The position numbers and the translations under genes were made by a program. A DNA stretch of 64,000 nucleotides from Paenibacillus flagellatus (GTDB taxonomy: Bacteria; Bacillota; Bacilli; Paenibacillales; NBRC-103111): contig NZ_QJVJ01000013.1 in NCBI RefSeq assembly GCF_003217775.1, positions 109,678-173,677 on the forward strand, read 5' to 3'. Within the stretch, counting starts at the first letter, position 1, and every line of letters starts with the position of its first letter. This document shows positions 43,719 through 51,584 of this stretch, piece by piece. Below the pieces are notes generated by a model. It saw nothing but the letters and a program-made list of their open reading frames with translations. It ran no database searches and had not been told where the DNA came from.

Positions 43719-44678
43719 TCAGAACAAAAACAGTTGCTCCGCAACCGGCCGTTCGCCGGTGTCCTCTCCGCCGAACGCATCCTGCCGGGCGTCGGCTGCG
43801 GATCGGAGCGGTTCTGCGGCCGGCAAGCCGTATCGGTCGAGCAACGCGCGAATCGTATGCTTCACCGGGGCGCGGTACGCTTCCGGGGCGTAGGTGGAGC
43901 CTCGGTACATGGAGGCGTACGTCTCGGTCAAATGCGGGTGCTTCTCGCGCAGCACACGGAAAAACCACAGCTTCACTTCCGGTTTGTTCAGCCGCAAAAA
44001 CGAGGACATGACGAAGTCCGGCCGGCATTCGGCCAACGCTTCGACAAGCGCCTGCAAATCGTCCTCGCCGTCGCTCAGCAAAGGCAAAATCGGGGCGACG
44101 AACACCCCGACGGCGATCCCTTCCTCGCGAAGCCGTGCGACCGTCTCCAGCCTTTGGCGAGGGGAGGGGGTGGACGGCTCGAAATCGCGCCATATATCGG
44201 ACCGGAGCGTGCCGATGCTCATATTGACGGTCAAGCCGGGGAGGCGGCGGAGCAGGTCCAGGTCGCGCAAAATAAGCGGAGATCTCGTCGTAATGGAGAC
44301 GGGCACCGGAAATTCGGCCAACACCTCCAGACAACGGCGAGTCAGCATCGCGCTTCCTTCGACCTGCTGATACGGATCGGTCGCCGTGCCGATGGCGATT
44401 CGTCCGGCTCCCTTCAAGCCCTTGCGGGAGCGGGCCATCTTCGCGAGCTGTTCGCGAAGCGCCTCGGCGGCGTTCGTTTTCATAAAGATGCGGTTTTGAA
44501 ACGTATCGTCGGCTTCGACGCCGAGGAAGGCGTGCGTAGCCCGGGCGTAGCAAAAGGCGCAGCCGTGCTGGCAGCCCCGATACGGGTTGATCGACCATTC
44601 AAACGGCATGGACTGCGTTTTGACCGCGTTAAGCACCGTTTTGACCGGCATGTTCTCGTAACGGATGTTGCGTTTCAT
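43719..44678 (-). CDS. Radical SAM protein of the SPL-like (Rv2578c) family
   Basis: 319 aa. Radical SAM motif CQHGCAFCYAR (CxxxCxxC, about 36-43) binds the 4Fe-4S cluster; GTATDPYQQVEG and SITTRSPLILRDLDLLRRLP are the next conserved blocks. This family is related to spore photoproduct lyase but lacks a proven substrate. A consensus LexA box and promoter lie directly upstream, which supports a DNA-damage role. SD GGAGG precedes the ATG by 9 nt. Confidence 0.87.
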   Translation of the reverse strand: MKRNIRYENMPVKTVLNAVKTQSMPFEWSINPYRGCQHGCAFCYARATHAFLGVEADDTFQNRIFMKTNAAEALREQLAKMARSRKGLKGAGRIAIGTATDPYQQVEGSAMLTRRCLEVLAEFPVPVSITTRSPLILRDLDLLRRLPGLTVNMSIGTLRSDIWRDFEPSTPSPRQRLETVARLREEGIAVGVFVAPILPLLSDGEDDLQALVEALAECRPDFVMSSFLRLNKPEVKLWFFRVLREKHPHLTETYASMYRGSTYAPEAYRAPVKHTIRALLDRYGLPAAEPLRSAADARQDAFGGEDTGERPVAEQLFLF

Positions 44679-44711
44679 GCGGGAACGTCCTCCGTTGATC
44701 GTATGACATAG

Positions 44712-44753
44712 GAACGCATGTTCCTATTATACCTCGGATAACCGGTAACGCAA
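44712..44753 (-). promoter_or_regulatory. LexA (SOS) box and promoter of the radical SAM gene
   Basis: GAACGCATGTTC at 44712-44723 fits the Gram-positive LexA consensus GAACNNNNGTTC and is extended to a 16-bp palindrome AGGAACGCATGTTCCT apart from its centre. On the minus strand TATAAT (44726-44731) lies just upstream of it, with TTGCGT 16 bp further up. LexA would sit over the transcription start. Confidence 0.75.
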
Positions 44754-44915
44754 CCGTTCCGCCCCGATTGCCGTAAAGTACCAGCGTTTTCAGGTCGTTT
44801 TCCGGACGATCGCGAAGCGGAGCGCCAAGAAAACCGTTGTCGCTTGCGGCGTCGTAGCTTATAATGTCCCGAAACGGGCCGTTTGACGGCCCCGCAAAGA
44901 GGAGGCAACCTGAAC

Positions 44916-45209
44916 ATGATATTGGAAGCGGCCATGCTGCAAGTGAAGCCGGGAGAAGCCGAGCGGTTCGAGGCGGCTTTCTCCGAAGCGTCGTCGATCA
45001 TTTCGTCGATGCCGGGATACGTCTCCCACGAGCTGCAAGCGTGCTTGGAGGTCGAGCGGAAATATTTGCTTCTCGTTCGTTGGGAGTCGCTGGAGGACCA
45101 TACGGTCGGATTCCGCGGATCGGCGCAGTACCTCGAGTGGAAAAGGCTGCTCCACCATTTCTACGATCCGTTTCCGACGGTCGAGCATTTTCGCCCGGTT
45201 TATCCGTAA
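44916..45209 (+). CDS. Antibiotic biosynthesis monooxygenase (ABM) domain protein
   Basis: 97 aa, single ferredoxin-like ABM domain: MILEAAMLQVKPGEAERFEA, SMPGYVSHELQACLEVERKY, LLVRWESLEDHTVGFRGS, and HHFYDPFPTVEHFRPVY. Proteins of this type act as cofactor-free oxygenases or heme-degrading-like enzymes; the HTVGFRGS..Y..W pattern is that of YqjZ/YczJ-type proteins. ATG 44916 follows AGAGGAGG by 11 nt. Single gene. Confidence 0.87.
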   Translation: MILEAAMLQVKPGEAERFEAAFSEASSIISSMPGYVSHELQACLEVERKYLLLVRWESLEDHTVGFRGSAQYLEWKRLLHHFYDPFPTVEHFRPVYP

Positions 45210-45400
45210 GCGCCAATGGAACACCGGTAAGCCCCCGTCATCCGCGAGCCGCGTCCGCCCGGCCGAACGGCCAGAAGCCCGCCCCGACCTGCGGAGGGGC
45301 CTTCGCATCGGCTTAGGTCCGATTTTCCGCGCCGGCTTCGATGGTACAATAAAGCCATAACGAAGCGGGCTGCGCCATCGCGGCCGGGAGGAGAACGAAC

Positions 45401-45724
45401 ATGAGCTTATCGCGATCGATGAAATGGGTGACGGGCGGGCTGGAAGCCTTTCTCGGCATTCCGATATTGGGAGGAGCCTTCGTCATCTTCAGCGGGTACA
45501 CCGCTTTGTGGGTGATGCTGGCGCTTCATATCGTCACGCTTCTGATCTGCCACAAGGAACGGACGGGAACGCTCGGCAGCGTCGTCGGCATCGTCACGTC
45601 CTGCCTCGCATGGATTCCGGTGCTCGGCATGATTCTGCACATGGTGTCCGCCGTCGTCCTGCTGCTCGGCGCCTTGGCCCAGCAGGACAACCGTTATGCC
45701 GGCCCATACCGACGGGTTCGTTAA
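45401..45724 (+). CDS. Small integral membrane protein
   Basis: 107 aa with three hydrophobic segments (FLGIPILGGAFVIFSGYTAL, LWVMLALHIVTLLIC, VLGMILHMVSAVVLLLGALA) and a charged C-terminus. Not recognised beyond resemblance to uncharacterised Bacillus membrane proteins. GGAGGAG precedes the ATG, a TACAAT -10 lies about 50 bp upstream, and a terminator follows. Confidence 0.7.
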   Translation: MSLSRSMKWVTGGLEAFLGIPILGGAFVIFSGYTALWVMLALHIVTLLICHKERTGTLGSVVGIVTSCLAWIPVLGMILHMVSAVVLLLGALAQQDNRYAGPYRRVR

Positions 45725-45756
45725 ACGGAGCCCTGCGGACGAACCTCGTCTGGCGT

Positions 45757-45788
45757 ACCGCCGAACTTAACGTTTCGGCGGTTTTTTG
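45757..45788 (+). terminator. Terminator of the small membrane protein gene
   Basis: ACCGCCGAA / TTCGGCGGT stem, 8-nt loop, TTTTTT tail. Confidence 0.88.
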
Positions 45789-45904
45789 CATTTCTTGAAC
45801 CGGTTCAGGTGTCCGCCCCAAGAGCAAATGGTGTACAATGGTAATCTAAACAAAACACGTCCGGCGAACCTTATCGCCGGAAGGAAACGGAGTGGGGACT
45901 GGTC

Positions 45905-47203
45905 ATGATCCGGATCGAACAAGCCCGGTGGGCGGTTGAACGGGAGCCGTTGGCGACGCCGTTCGGCTTCAAAGGAGGATATTTGAGCGAGCTGTGGCAG
46001 ACGGCCGTCCGTCTGCAGGGCGAATCGGGTCGCTCCGCGGTCGGGCTCGGCATCCAGAGCGTACTGTGGTCCGATCCGCGCGTTTTTTTCGCGACGGACG
46101 AGACGGCGGGGAACGAGATCATGCTCGGGATGACGAAATATGCATGCCGTCAAGCCGAAGGCAGCTCGTACGAAGAACCGCCGGAGCTGCTGGAGAGGCT
46201 GGTGCGGCCGGTGCTCGACTACGGTCGGGAACGGGCCGGCCGAGCGGATTTGCGGGAGACGTTCGCGCTGAACGCGCTCGTGCCGCTCGACCACGCCGCC
46301 TGGCTGCTGTACGCGCAGGAGAAGGGGACCGGCGATTTCGACGCGATGGTGCCGGAACGGTTCCGGCATGCGCTGGATTACCGTCATCGCGTCTTGGCCT
46401 GCACGCCGGTCGTAACGTATAATCACGGCGAGAAGGACGTTCTCGCCATGCTCGACGAAGGGTATTTCGTCCTGAAGCTGAAGCTCGGCTCCGATCCGGA
46501 CAAAGACGGCGATCCGGACAAAATGCTCGAGTGGGACAAGCGGCAGCTCGAGCTCGTCCATCGGCTCGCCTCGGAGCGGACGACGCCGCATACGGAGAGC
46601 GGCAAGGTCGTCTACTATCTGGATGCGAACGGACGGTACGACACGGTCGACCGGGTGCTGCGCCTGCTGGACCATGCCGACAGGATCGGGGCGCTGGAGC
46701 GGACGATTTTGCTCGAGGAGCCGTTTCCGGAGGAGAACAAGACGTCCGTCGAGAGCATCCCGGTACGCGTTGCCGCCGACGAGAGCGTCCATGGCGAGCG
46801 GGACGCGTACGAGCGGATGGATCTCGGCTACGGCGCGATTACGCTGAAGCCGATCGCCAAGACGATGAGCGTCACGCTGAAGGTCGCCCGGGCGGCCCGG
46901 GAACGGGGGGTTCCTTGCTTCTGCGCCGATTTGACGGTGAATCCGTGGATGGTCGACTGGAACAAAAACGTCGCCGCCCGGCTCGCTCCGATCCCCGGCT
47001 TGAAGGTGGGGCTGATCGAGTCGAACGGGCCGCAAAACTATGCGAATTGGGACGTCATGAGCGGCCGGCATCCGTACGCCGGCGCGCCATGGACCCGCGC
47101 CGACAACGGCGTGTTCCGGCTGGAGGACGATTTTTACGCCGAAAGCGGAGGATCGTTCGGACGGAGCGCGCATTACGACGGATTGCCGTTCTCGCGCGAC
47201 TAG
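45905..47203 (+). CDS. Enolase-superfamily enzyme (mandelate racemase / muconate lactonizing-like)
   Basis: 432 aa. The C-terminal barrel has FVLKLKLG (K-x-K base), YYLDANGRYD and ILLEEPFPEEN (metal D and E), VAADESVHG (third metal ligand region) and TLKPIAKT (second base Lys). The spacing is that of the enolase superfamily. A long inserted loop (GSDPDKDGDPDKM) follows the first Lys pair, and the substrate-specificity region PVVTYNHG is unusual, so the substrate is unknown; dipeptide epimerase or sugar-acid dehydratase are the options. Single gene with its own promoter region and terminator. Confidence 0.82.
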   Translation: MIRIEQARWAVEREPLATPFGFKGGYLSELWQTAVRLQGESGRSAVGLGIQSVLWSDPRVFFATDETAGNEIMLGMTKYACRQAEGSSYEEPPELLERLVRPVLDYGRERAGRADLRETFALNALVPLDHAAWLLYAQEKGTGDFDAMVPERFRHALDYRHRVLACTPVVTYNHGEKDVLAMLDEGYFVLKLKLGSDPDKDGDPDKMLEWDKRQLELVHRLASERTTPHTESGKVVYYLDANGRYDTVDRVLRLLDHADRIGALERTILLEEPFPEENKTSVESIPVRVAADESVHGERDAYERMDLGYGAITLKPIAKTMSVTLKVARAARERGVPCFCADLTVNPWMVDWNKNVAARLAPIPGLKVGLIESNGPQNYANWDVMSGRHPYAGAPWTRADNGVFRLEDDFYAESGGSFGRSAHYDGLPFSRD

Positions 47204-47250
47204 TCGTTTTTATCCCCCAACATCATCGTCAACCGAATATCGACAAATCG

Positions 47251-47280
47251 AAAGCTCCGGCCCCGCGGCCGGAGCTTTCT
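47251..47280 (+). terminator. Terminator of the enolase-superfamily gene
   Basis: AAAGCTCCGGCC / GGCCGGAGCTTT perfect 12-bp stem with CCGC loop, followed by CT and no long T run; the A-stem/T-stem end gives the T tract. Confidence 0.85.
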
Positions 47281-47390
47281 GGCGTTTCGTCAGGCCTGCT
47301 CCAAAAGTCCGTAAACCGGGCGCAGGAACGGATTTCGCTTTTATACAGATCGTACGGATGCCTGGACTGTAAACAAAATTTCTCACTATA

Positions 47391-47640
47391 TTCGACATAA
47401 AATCTGCGGTATCATTGTCGAAATAGGAGTTTATTTATCGAATTATGTAGAAACGATCGCAAGCATCGTCTTAACGAAATTTAATGGAAATTTCATTGGG
47501 GCGGCGCATATTCCCAGGAATTGTTATGATATGATGATAGAAAGAGTTTGAAATTAGTCCCAAATAACTAGTAAATAGGATCGTTTTCGAGCGATATGCC
47601 GATTTTGTAGACGCGTGGGTATGAAGAACTAATTCGACAA
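47391..47640. promoter_or_regulatory. Cluster of Spo0A boxes upstream of the mannose polysaccharide operon
   Basis: The 0A box consensus TTGTCGAA occurs exactly at 47415-47422 and, reversed, at 47633-47640 (TTCGACAA). A 7-of-8 match lies at 47391-47398 (TTCGACAT, reversed) and another at 47435-47442 (TTATCGAA), 20 bp from the exact one. The stretch 47281-47680 is AT-rich and otherwise free of genes; TATGAT-like -10 elements occur at 47525-47540. Confidence 0.6.
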
Positions 47641-47680
47641 GGAATCCGCATGGAATCGCCGGGGAAGAAGGGGATCCGCG

Positions 47681-49009
47681 ATGAAAATCATATTGCTTTC
47701 CGGAGGATCCGGCATGCGGTTGTGGCCGATGACCGGCGGCGACCGTCCGAAGCAGCTGCTTCGGCTGCTGCGCGACGAGAAGGGTCGCCCCGTCTCGATG
47801 CTGCAGCACGTCTGGGAGCGGCTGCGGCGCCGGGGACTCGAACGGTCGGCCGTTATCGCGACGTCCGCCGCACAGCGGGAGACGATTCGGGAGCAGCTGG
47901 GCGAGTCGGTCGATCTGGTGCTGGAGCCGGTGAAACGCGATACGTATCCCGCCGTCTTGCTGGCGGTCGCTTACTTGCATGCGTACCGCGGACTGACGCG
48001 GGACGAACCGGTTCTGGTCATGCCGGTCGACAGCTTGGCGGACGAGTCGTTCTACGACGAGGTATTCCGGCTGCCCGAGACGCTGGACGACGCCGGAGCC
48101 CGCTTGGCGCTTATCGGCATCAAGCCGCGCGAGCCGGCGGAGAAATACGGTTATATCGTACCCGAAGAGGGGGATGCTCCTTCGTCCGGATACGTCCGGG
48201 TCGGCCGGTTCCGCGAGAAGCCGCATCGTGACGAGGCGGAACGGCTGATGGAGGCCGGAGCGCTGTGGAATGGCGGCGTCTTTTGCTTCCGCGGCGGTTA
48301 TTTGCTCGACCGGCTGGAGCGGACGGGCGGTACGCTGACGTACGAGGAGACGCTGGCCGAATTTCCGGATATGGAACAACGGAGCTTCGACCATGCGGTC
48401 GTGGAGTGCGAGCGAAGCATCGCGGCGCGCGTATACGAAGGCTCGTGGAGCGACCTCGGCACCTGGTGCTCGTTGGTCGAGTCGATGCCCGTCTCCGTAT
48501 CCGGGAGGGCTGTCGCGTCCGACGATTGCGTCAATACGCATATCGTGAACGAAACGAATATCCCGGTCGTCGCGATCGGACTGGCCGATACGATCATTGC
48601 CGTCGGGCCGGAGGGCGTCCTGGTGTCGCGCAAGCAGGCAAGCATGCGGCTGAAGGACGCACTGAGCCGGCTGGCGAAGCTCGGTCCGACGCCCCCCGCC
48701 CCCGGAGCGGAGTCGGCGACCGATCCGCCCGTGAAGACGCTCGACCGCGACATGCCGGGCGACGGCATCACGGTCACGACGCGGAAACTCCGGCTGGAAC
48801 GGGGCGAGAGTCGGAGCCACGGCACCGTCGGTCCAACGGCGGCGGTCGCGTGGACGATCGTGCGCGGCTCCGGCCGGTTGGAGAAGGAGGGCGTCTCCGC
48901 CGCGGTAAGCGGTCCGGGTTTTACCGTGACGCTCGGACCGGGCGAGACGGGCGTCCTGACGGCGGAAGAGACGCTTGACATCATCGAAGTGTCGACCGTT
49001 TTCGATTGA
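47681..49009 (+). CDS. manC: Mannose-1-phosphate guanylyltransferase (GDP-mannose pyrophosphorylase)
   Basis: 442 aa. Makes GDP-mannose from mannose-1-phosphate and GTP. The nucleotidyltransferase part begins ILLSGGSGMRLWPMTGGDRP with the PKQLL motif, and has VLEPVKRDTYPAVLLAVAYL, PREPAEKYGYIVP (the FVEKP-like motif appears as FREKPHRDEAE) and WNGGVFCFRGGYLLDR. The C-terminal about 80 residues form a cupin-like beta domain but lack clear phosphomannose isomerase metal ligands. First gene of the glycosylation cluster; AAGAAGGGG SD. Spo0A-type boxes precede it. Confidence 0.9.
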   Translation: MKIILLSGGSGMRLWPMTGGDRPKQLLRLLRDEKGRPVSMLQHVWERLRRRGLERSAVIATSAAQRETIREQLGESVDLVLEPVKRDTYPAVLLAVAYLHAYRGLTRDEPVLVMPVDSLADESFYDEVFRLPETLDDAGARLALIGIKPREPAEKYGYIVPEEGDAPSSGYVRVGRFREKPHRDEAERLMEAGALWNGGVFCFRGGYLLDRLERTGGTLTYEETLAEFPDMEQRSFDHAVVECERSIAARVYEGSWSDLGTWCSLVESMPVSVSGRAVASDDCVNTHIVNETNIPVVAIGLADTIIAVGPEGVLVSRKQASMRLKDALSRLAKLGPTPPAPGAESATDPPVKTLDRDMPGDGITVTTRKLRLERGESRSHGTVGPTAAVAWTIVRGSGRLEKEGVSAAVSGPGFTVTLGPGETGVLTAEETLDIIEVSTVFD

Positions 49010-49028
49010 CAAGGAGGGAAGACGGCGT

Positions 49029-49259
49029 ATGGGCGACATGACGCTTTTCGGTTACAATCCCCGCAAAGTAAAAGCATATATGGATCGTCTGGAGGAAGAG
49101 GCGGACCTTCTCGAGCGCCGGCAGCGGGAGATGTCGGACGCGTTTTCCGCCGCGCAAGCGGAGCTGCTGCGGCAAATCGGGGAGGCCGAGCGGCAGCTGG
49201 CCGAAATCGAATCGATGGAAGCGGGCTTGAAGAAGTGGATACGAAGAAACCGGGGTTAG
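49029..49259 (+). CDS. Small coiled-coil protein of the glycosylation cluster
   Basis: 76 aa, not recognised. MGDMTLFGYNPRKVKAYMDR is followed by a heptad-rich helix (LEEEADLLERRQREMSDAFS). The start resembles the membrane-proximal end of DivIVA/GpsB-like proteins but is too short for a call. ATG 49029 follows AAGGAGG by 12 nt. It overlaps the synthase gene by 25 nt, and that protein also begins with a coiled coil, so the two may interact. Confidence 0.65.
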   Translation: MGDMTLFGYNPRKVKAYMDRLEEEADLLERRQREMSDAFSAAQAELLRQIGEAERQLAEIESMEAGLKKWIRRNRG

Positions 49260-51583
49260 GCATCGCCTTTCTCGGGCTCCGCAGGAAGAAAACCGCCGGG
49301 GAAATCGCCGAAATCGAAGCGTGGCTTCACGACTTCGAGGAGCGGATCGAGCGCGAAAGGCGCGAGCAGGACAAACGGCTGCTCGAGCTGGAGCGCAAGC
49401 TGCAATGGCTCCGGACGGAGTGCGCCAACAAAAGCAAGCTCGTCGACGAGCTGCTCGAGCAAAAGCTGAGCATCATGGAGCGGGAAGGCTTCGCTCCCGC
49501 CATGGCCGACGAGCCGGCCGGCGGCAAAAAGCTCCGTCTCGGCGACCGGCTTATCGACGAAGGTTTCATTACCCCCGAACAGCTGAGCGAAGCGATGGAT
49601 CGGCAAAAGCGCGTCGGCGGACGGCTCGGCGATCTGCTCGTCGAGATGGGGTATGTGACGAAGGAGCAAATCGAGCGCGTATCCGGGCCGGCCGTACCCA
49701 AAGGCCGACTCGGCGAGCTGCTCGTCGAGTCGGGGGCGATTACGAAGGAGCAGCTGGACGAGGCGCTCGAATTTCAGCGGCGCAGCGGCGGCATGCTCGG
49801 CGACATTCTCATGTCGCTGCGCTTCATCGAGCCGGAGAAGCTGTATCGTCTCGTGGCGACGCAAAACAATTTGGGCCGGATCGGCTCCGAGTTCGCGTTC
49901 GACAATTTGACGAAGCTGCCCGAGCAGACGGCCCGCCGGTACAATGCGGTCGTCGTCCATCAGGATTTGAACCGCTTCCTGTTGGCCGTAGGCTCGCCGC
50001 TCCAGGAGGAGGAGCTGCTCGAGCTGGAGCGGACGCTCGGCCTGCCGGTCGAGCAGGTGCTGGCGACCCGGGAGGAGCTCGAATTTTTTTGGAAAGAGAT
50101 GTACGCGTCGGAGCTGCTCGTCGAGAGCACGCGGAAGCTGGTCGAGGAGCAGCCGCAAAACTCGGCGCACGTCACGTTTACGAAGCCGCAACTGGCGTTC
50201 GCCGGCGTGTCGGCGTTTCTGCTGCTCGTCTGTCTGGGCATCGACTGGCTGCAAACGCTGATCGTCCTCAATATCGGGGTGCAGCTGTTTTATTTCACGA
50301 TGACGCTGTTCAAGTTCCTGATTATTTTGTACGGCACGCGGGACTCCGCGCAAATCCGGTTCACGCCCGAGGAGATCGACCGTATCGACGAACGGACGCT
50401 GCCCGTCTACACGATCCTCGTGCCGATGTACAAGGAAAGCGAAGTGATCCCGCAGCTGCTGCGCAATTTGGAACGTCTCGATTATCCGAAGGCGAAGCTC
50501 GACGTCCGGCTCTTGATCGAGGAGGACGACGTCGAGGCGCAGCAGATGCTGAAGGAGATGAAGCTGCCGCCTTATTACACGACGATCGTCGTCCCGCACA
50601 GCCTGCCGAAGACGAAGCCGAAGGCGTGCAATTACGGGCTCATCCGGGCGCGGGGCGAATACGTCGTCATCTATGACGCCGAAGACCGTCCGGACCCCGA
50701 CCAGCTGAAGAAGGTGCATGCCGCCTTCCGGAAGAGCCCGGACCACTGCGTCTGCGTCCAGGCGAAGCTGAACTATTTCAACAGCGGGCAAAACCTGCTT
50801 ACCCGGTGGTTTACGCAGGAATACAGCATGTGGTTCGAGCTGCTGCTGCCGGGCGTCATGCAGCTGGACGTGCCGATTCCGCTCGGCGGGACGTCGAACC
50901 ATTTCAAGATGTCGGTGCTGAAAGAAGTCAACGCCTGGGACCCGTACAACGTGACCGAGGACGCCGACCTCGGCATCCGGCTCTACAAATCCGGCTACAC
51001 GACGGCGATCGTCGATTCCCGCACCTGGGAGGAGGCGAACAGCCGGACCGGCAACTGGATTCGTCAACGGTCCCGATGGATCAAGGGCTATATGCAAACG
51101 TGGCTCGTGCATATGCGCAACCCGTTCCGGCTCTGGAAGGAGCTCGGTCCGAAAGGGTTTCTCGGCTTCCAGGTCATGGTGCTCGCAACCCCGATGCTGC
51201 CGCTGCTGAACCCGATCTATTGGCTTATGCTCGTGCTCTGGTACGGCTGGCGGCTCGAGGTCATACCGCAATTTTTTCCGGGCCCGATTTATTACTTCTC
51301 GGCGATGGAATTTTTGTTCGGCAATTTCGTGTTTATCTTCACCAACATCGCCGGCGTGTATTGGGTCATCCGCGAGCTCGAGGTGAAGCGGAGGTACGAG
51401 TTTTCGTACGGCATGGTCAAGTACGCGCTGCTGACGCCGATCTATTGGGCGCTCATGAGCGTCGCCGCGTTCAAGGCGGTATGGCAGCTCGTCACGAAGC
51501 CGTTTTATTGGGAGAAAACGACGCACGGGCTCGCCGCCGAGACGCAATCGGCGGAGTCGAGAACGGTCGGGGGAGGGATGTAG
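49235..51583 (+). CDS. Membrane GT2 polysaccharide synthase fused to two MshEN c-di-GMP-binding modules
   Basis: 782 aa. Order: coiled coil (about 20-85); MshEN module 1 with RLGDRLIDEGFITPEQLSEA..Q (101-124), 5-residue spacer KRVGG and RLGDLLVEMGYVTKEQ (130 on); MshEN module 2 with RLGELLVESGAITKEQLDEA..Q (158-181), spacer RRSGG and a diverged half (187-210). A GspE-N-like segment (about 212-290) comes next. Two membrane helices (about 318-366) then precede the GT2 catalytic domain with VYTILVPMYKESEVIPQLLR, DAEDRPDP, TEDADLG and QRSRWIKG, followed by C-terminal helices. The two-motif-plus-5 layout is that of MshEN, a known c-di-GMP receptor. XagB/NfrB-type synthases of Gram-negatives have related fusions. 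GTG start, weak SD, 25-nt overlap with the previous gene. Confidence 0.87.
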   Translation: MDTKKPGLGIAFLGLRRKKTAGEIAEIEAWLHDFEERIERERREQDKRLLELERKLQWLRTECANKSKLVDELLEQKLSIMEREGFAPAMADEPAGGKKLRLGDRLIDEGFITPEQLSEAMDRQKRVGGRLGDLLVEMGYVTKEQIERVSGPAVPKGRLGELLVESGAITKEQLDEALEFQRRSGGMLGDILMSLRFIEPEKLYRLVATQNNLGRIGSEFAFDNLTKLPEQTARRYNAVVVHQDLNRFLLAVGSPLQEEELLELERTLGLPVEQVLATREELEFFWKEMYASELLVESTRKLVEEQPQNSAHVTFTKPQLAFAGVSAFLLLVCLGIDWLQTLIVLNIGVQLFYFTMTLFKFLIILYGTRDSAQIRFTPEEIDRIDERTLPVYTILVPMYKESEVIPQLLRNLERLDYPKAKLDVRLLIEEDDVEAQQMLKEMKLPPYYTTIVVPHSLPKTKPKACNYGLIRARGEYVVIYDAEDRPDPDQLKKVHAAFRKSPDHCVCVQAKLNYFNSGQNLLTRWFTQEYSMWFELLLPGVMQLDVPIPLGGTSNHFKMSVLKEVNAWDPYNVTEDADLGIRLYKSGYTTAIVDSRTWEEANSRTGNWIRQRSRWIKGYMQTWLVHMRNPFRLWKELGPKGFLGFQVMVLATPMLPLLNPIYWLMLVLWYGWRLEVIPQFFPGPIYYFSAMEFLFGNFVFIFTNIAGVYWVIRELEVKRRYEFSYGMVKYALLTPIYWALMSVAAFKAVWQLVTKPFYWEKTTHGLAAETQSAESRTVGGGM

Positions 51584-51584
51584 C

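Noticed and set aside
43112..43780. Serine-rich minus-strand frame opposite the acidic protein
   Set aside because: It mirrors the Asp/Glu codons of the plus-strand gene; only the plus strand has a good SD and terminator placement.
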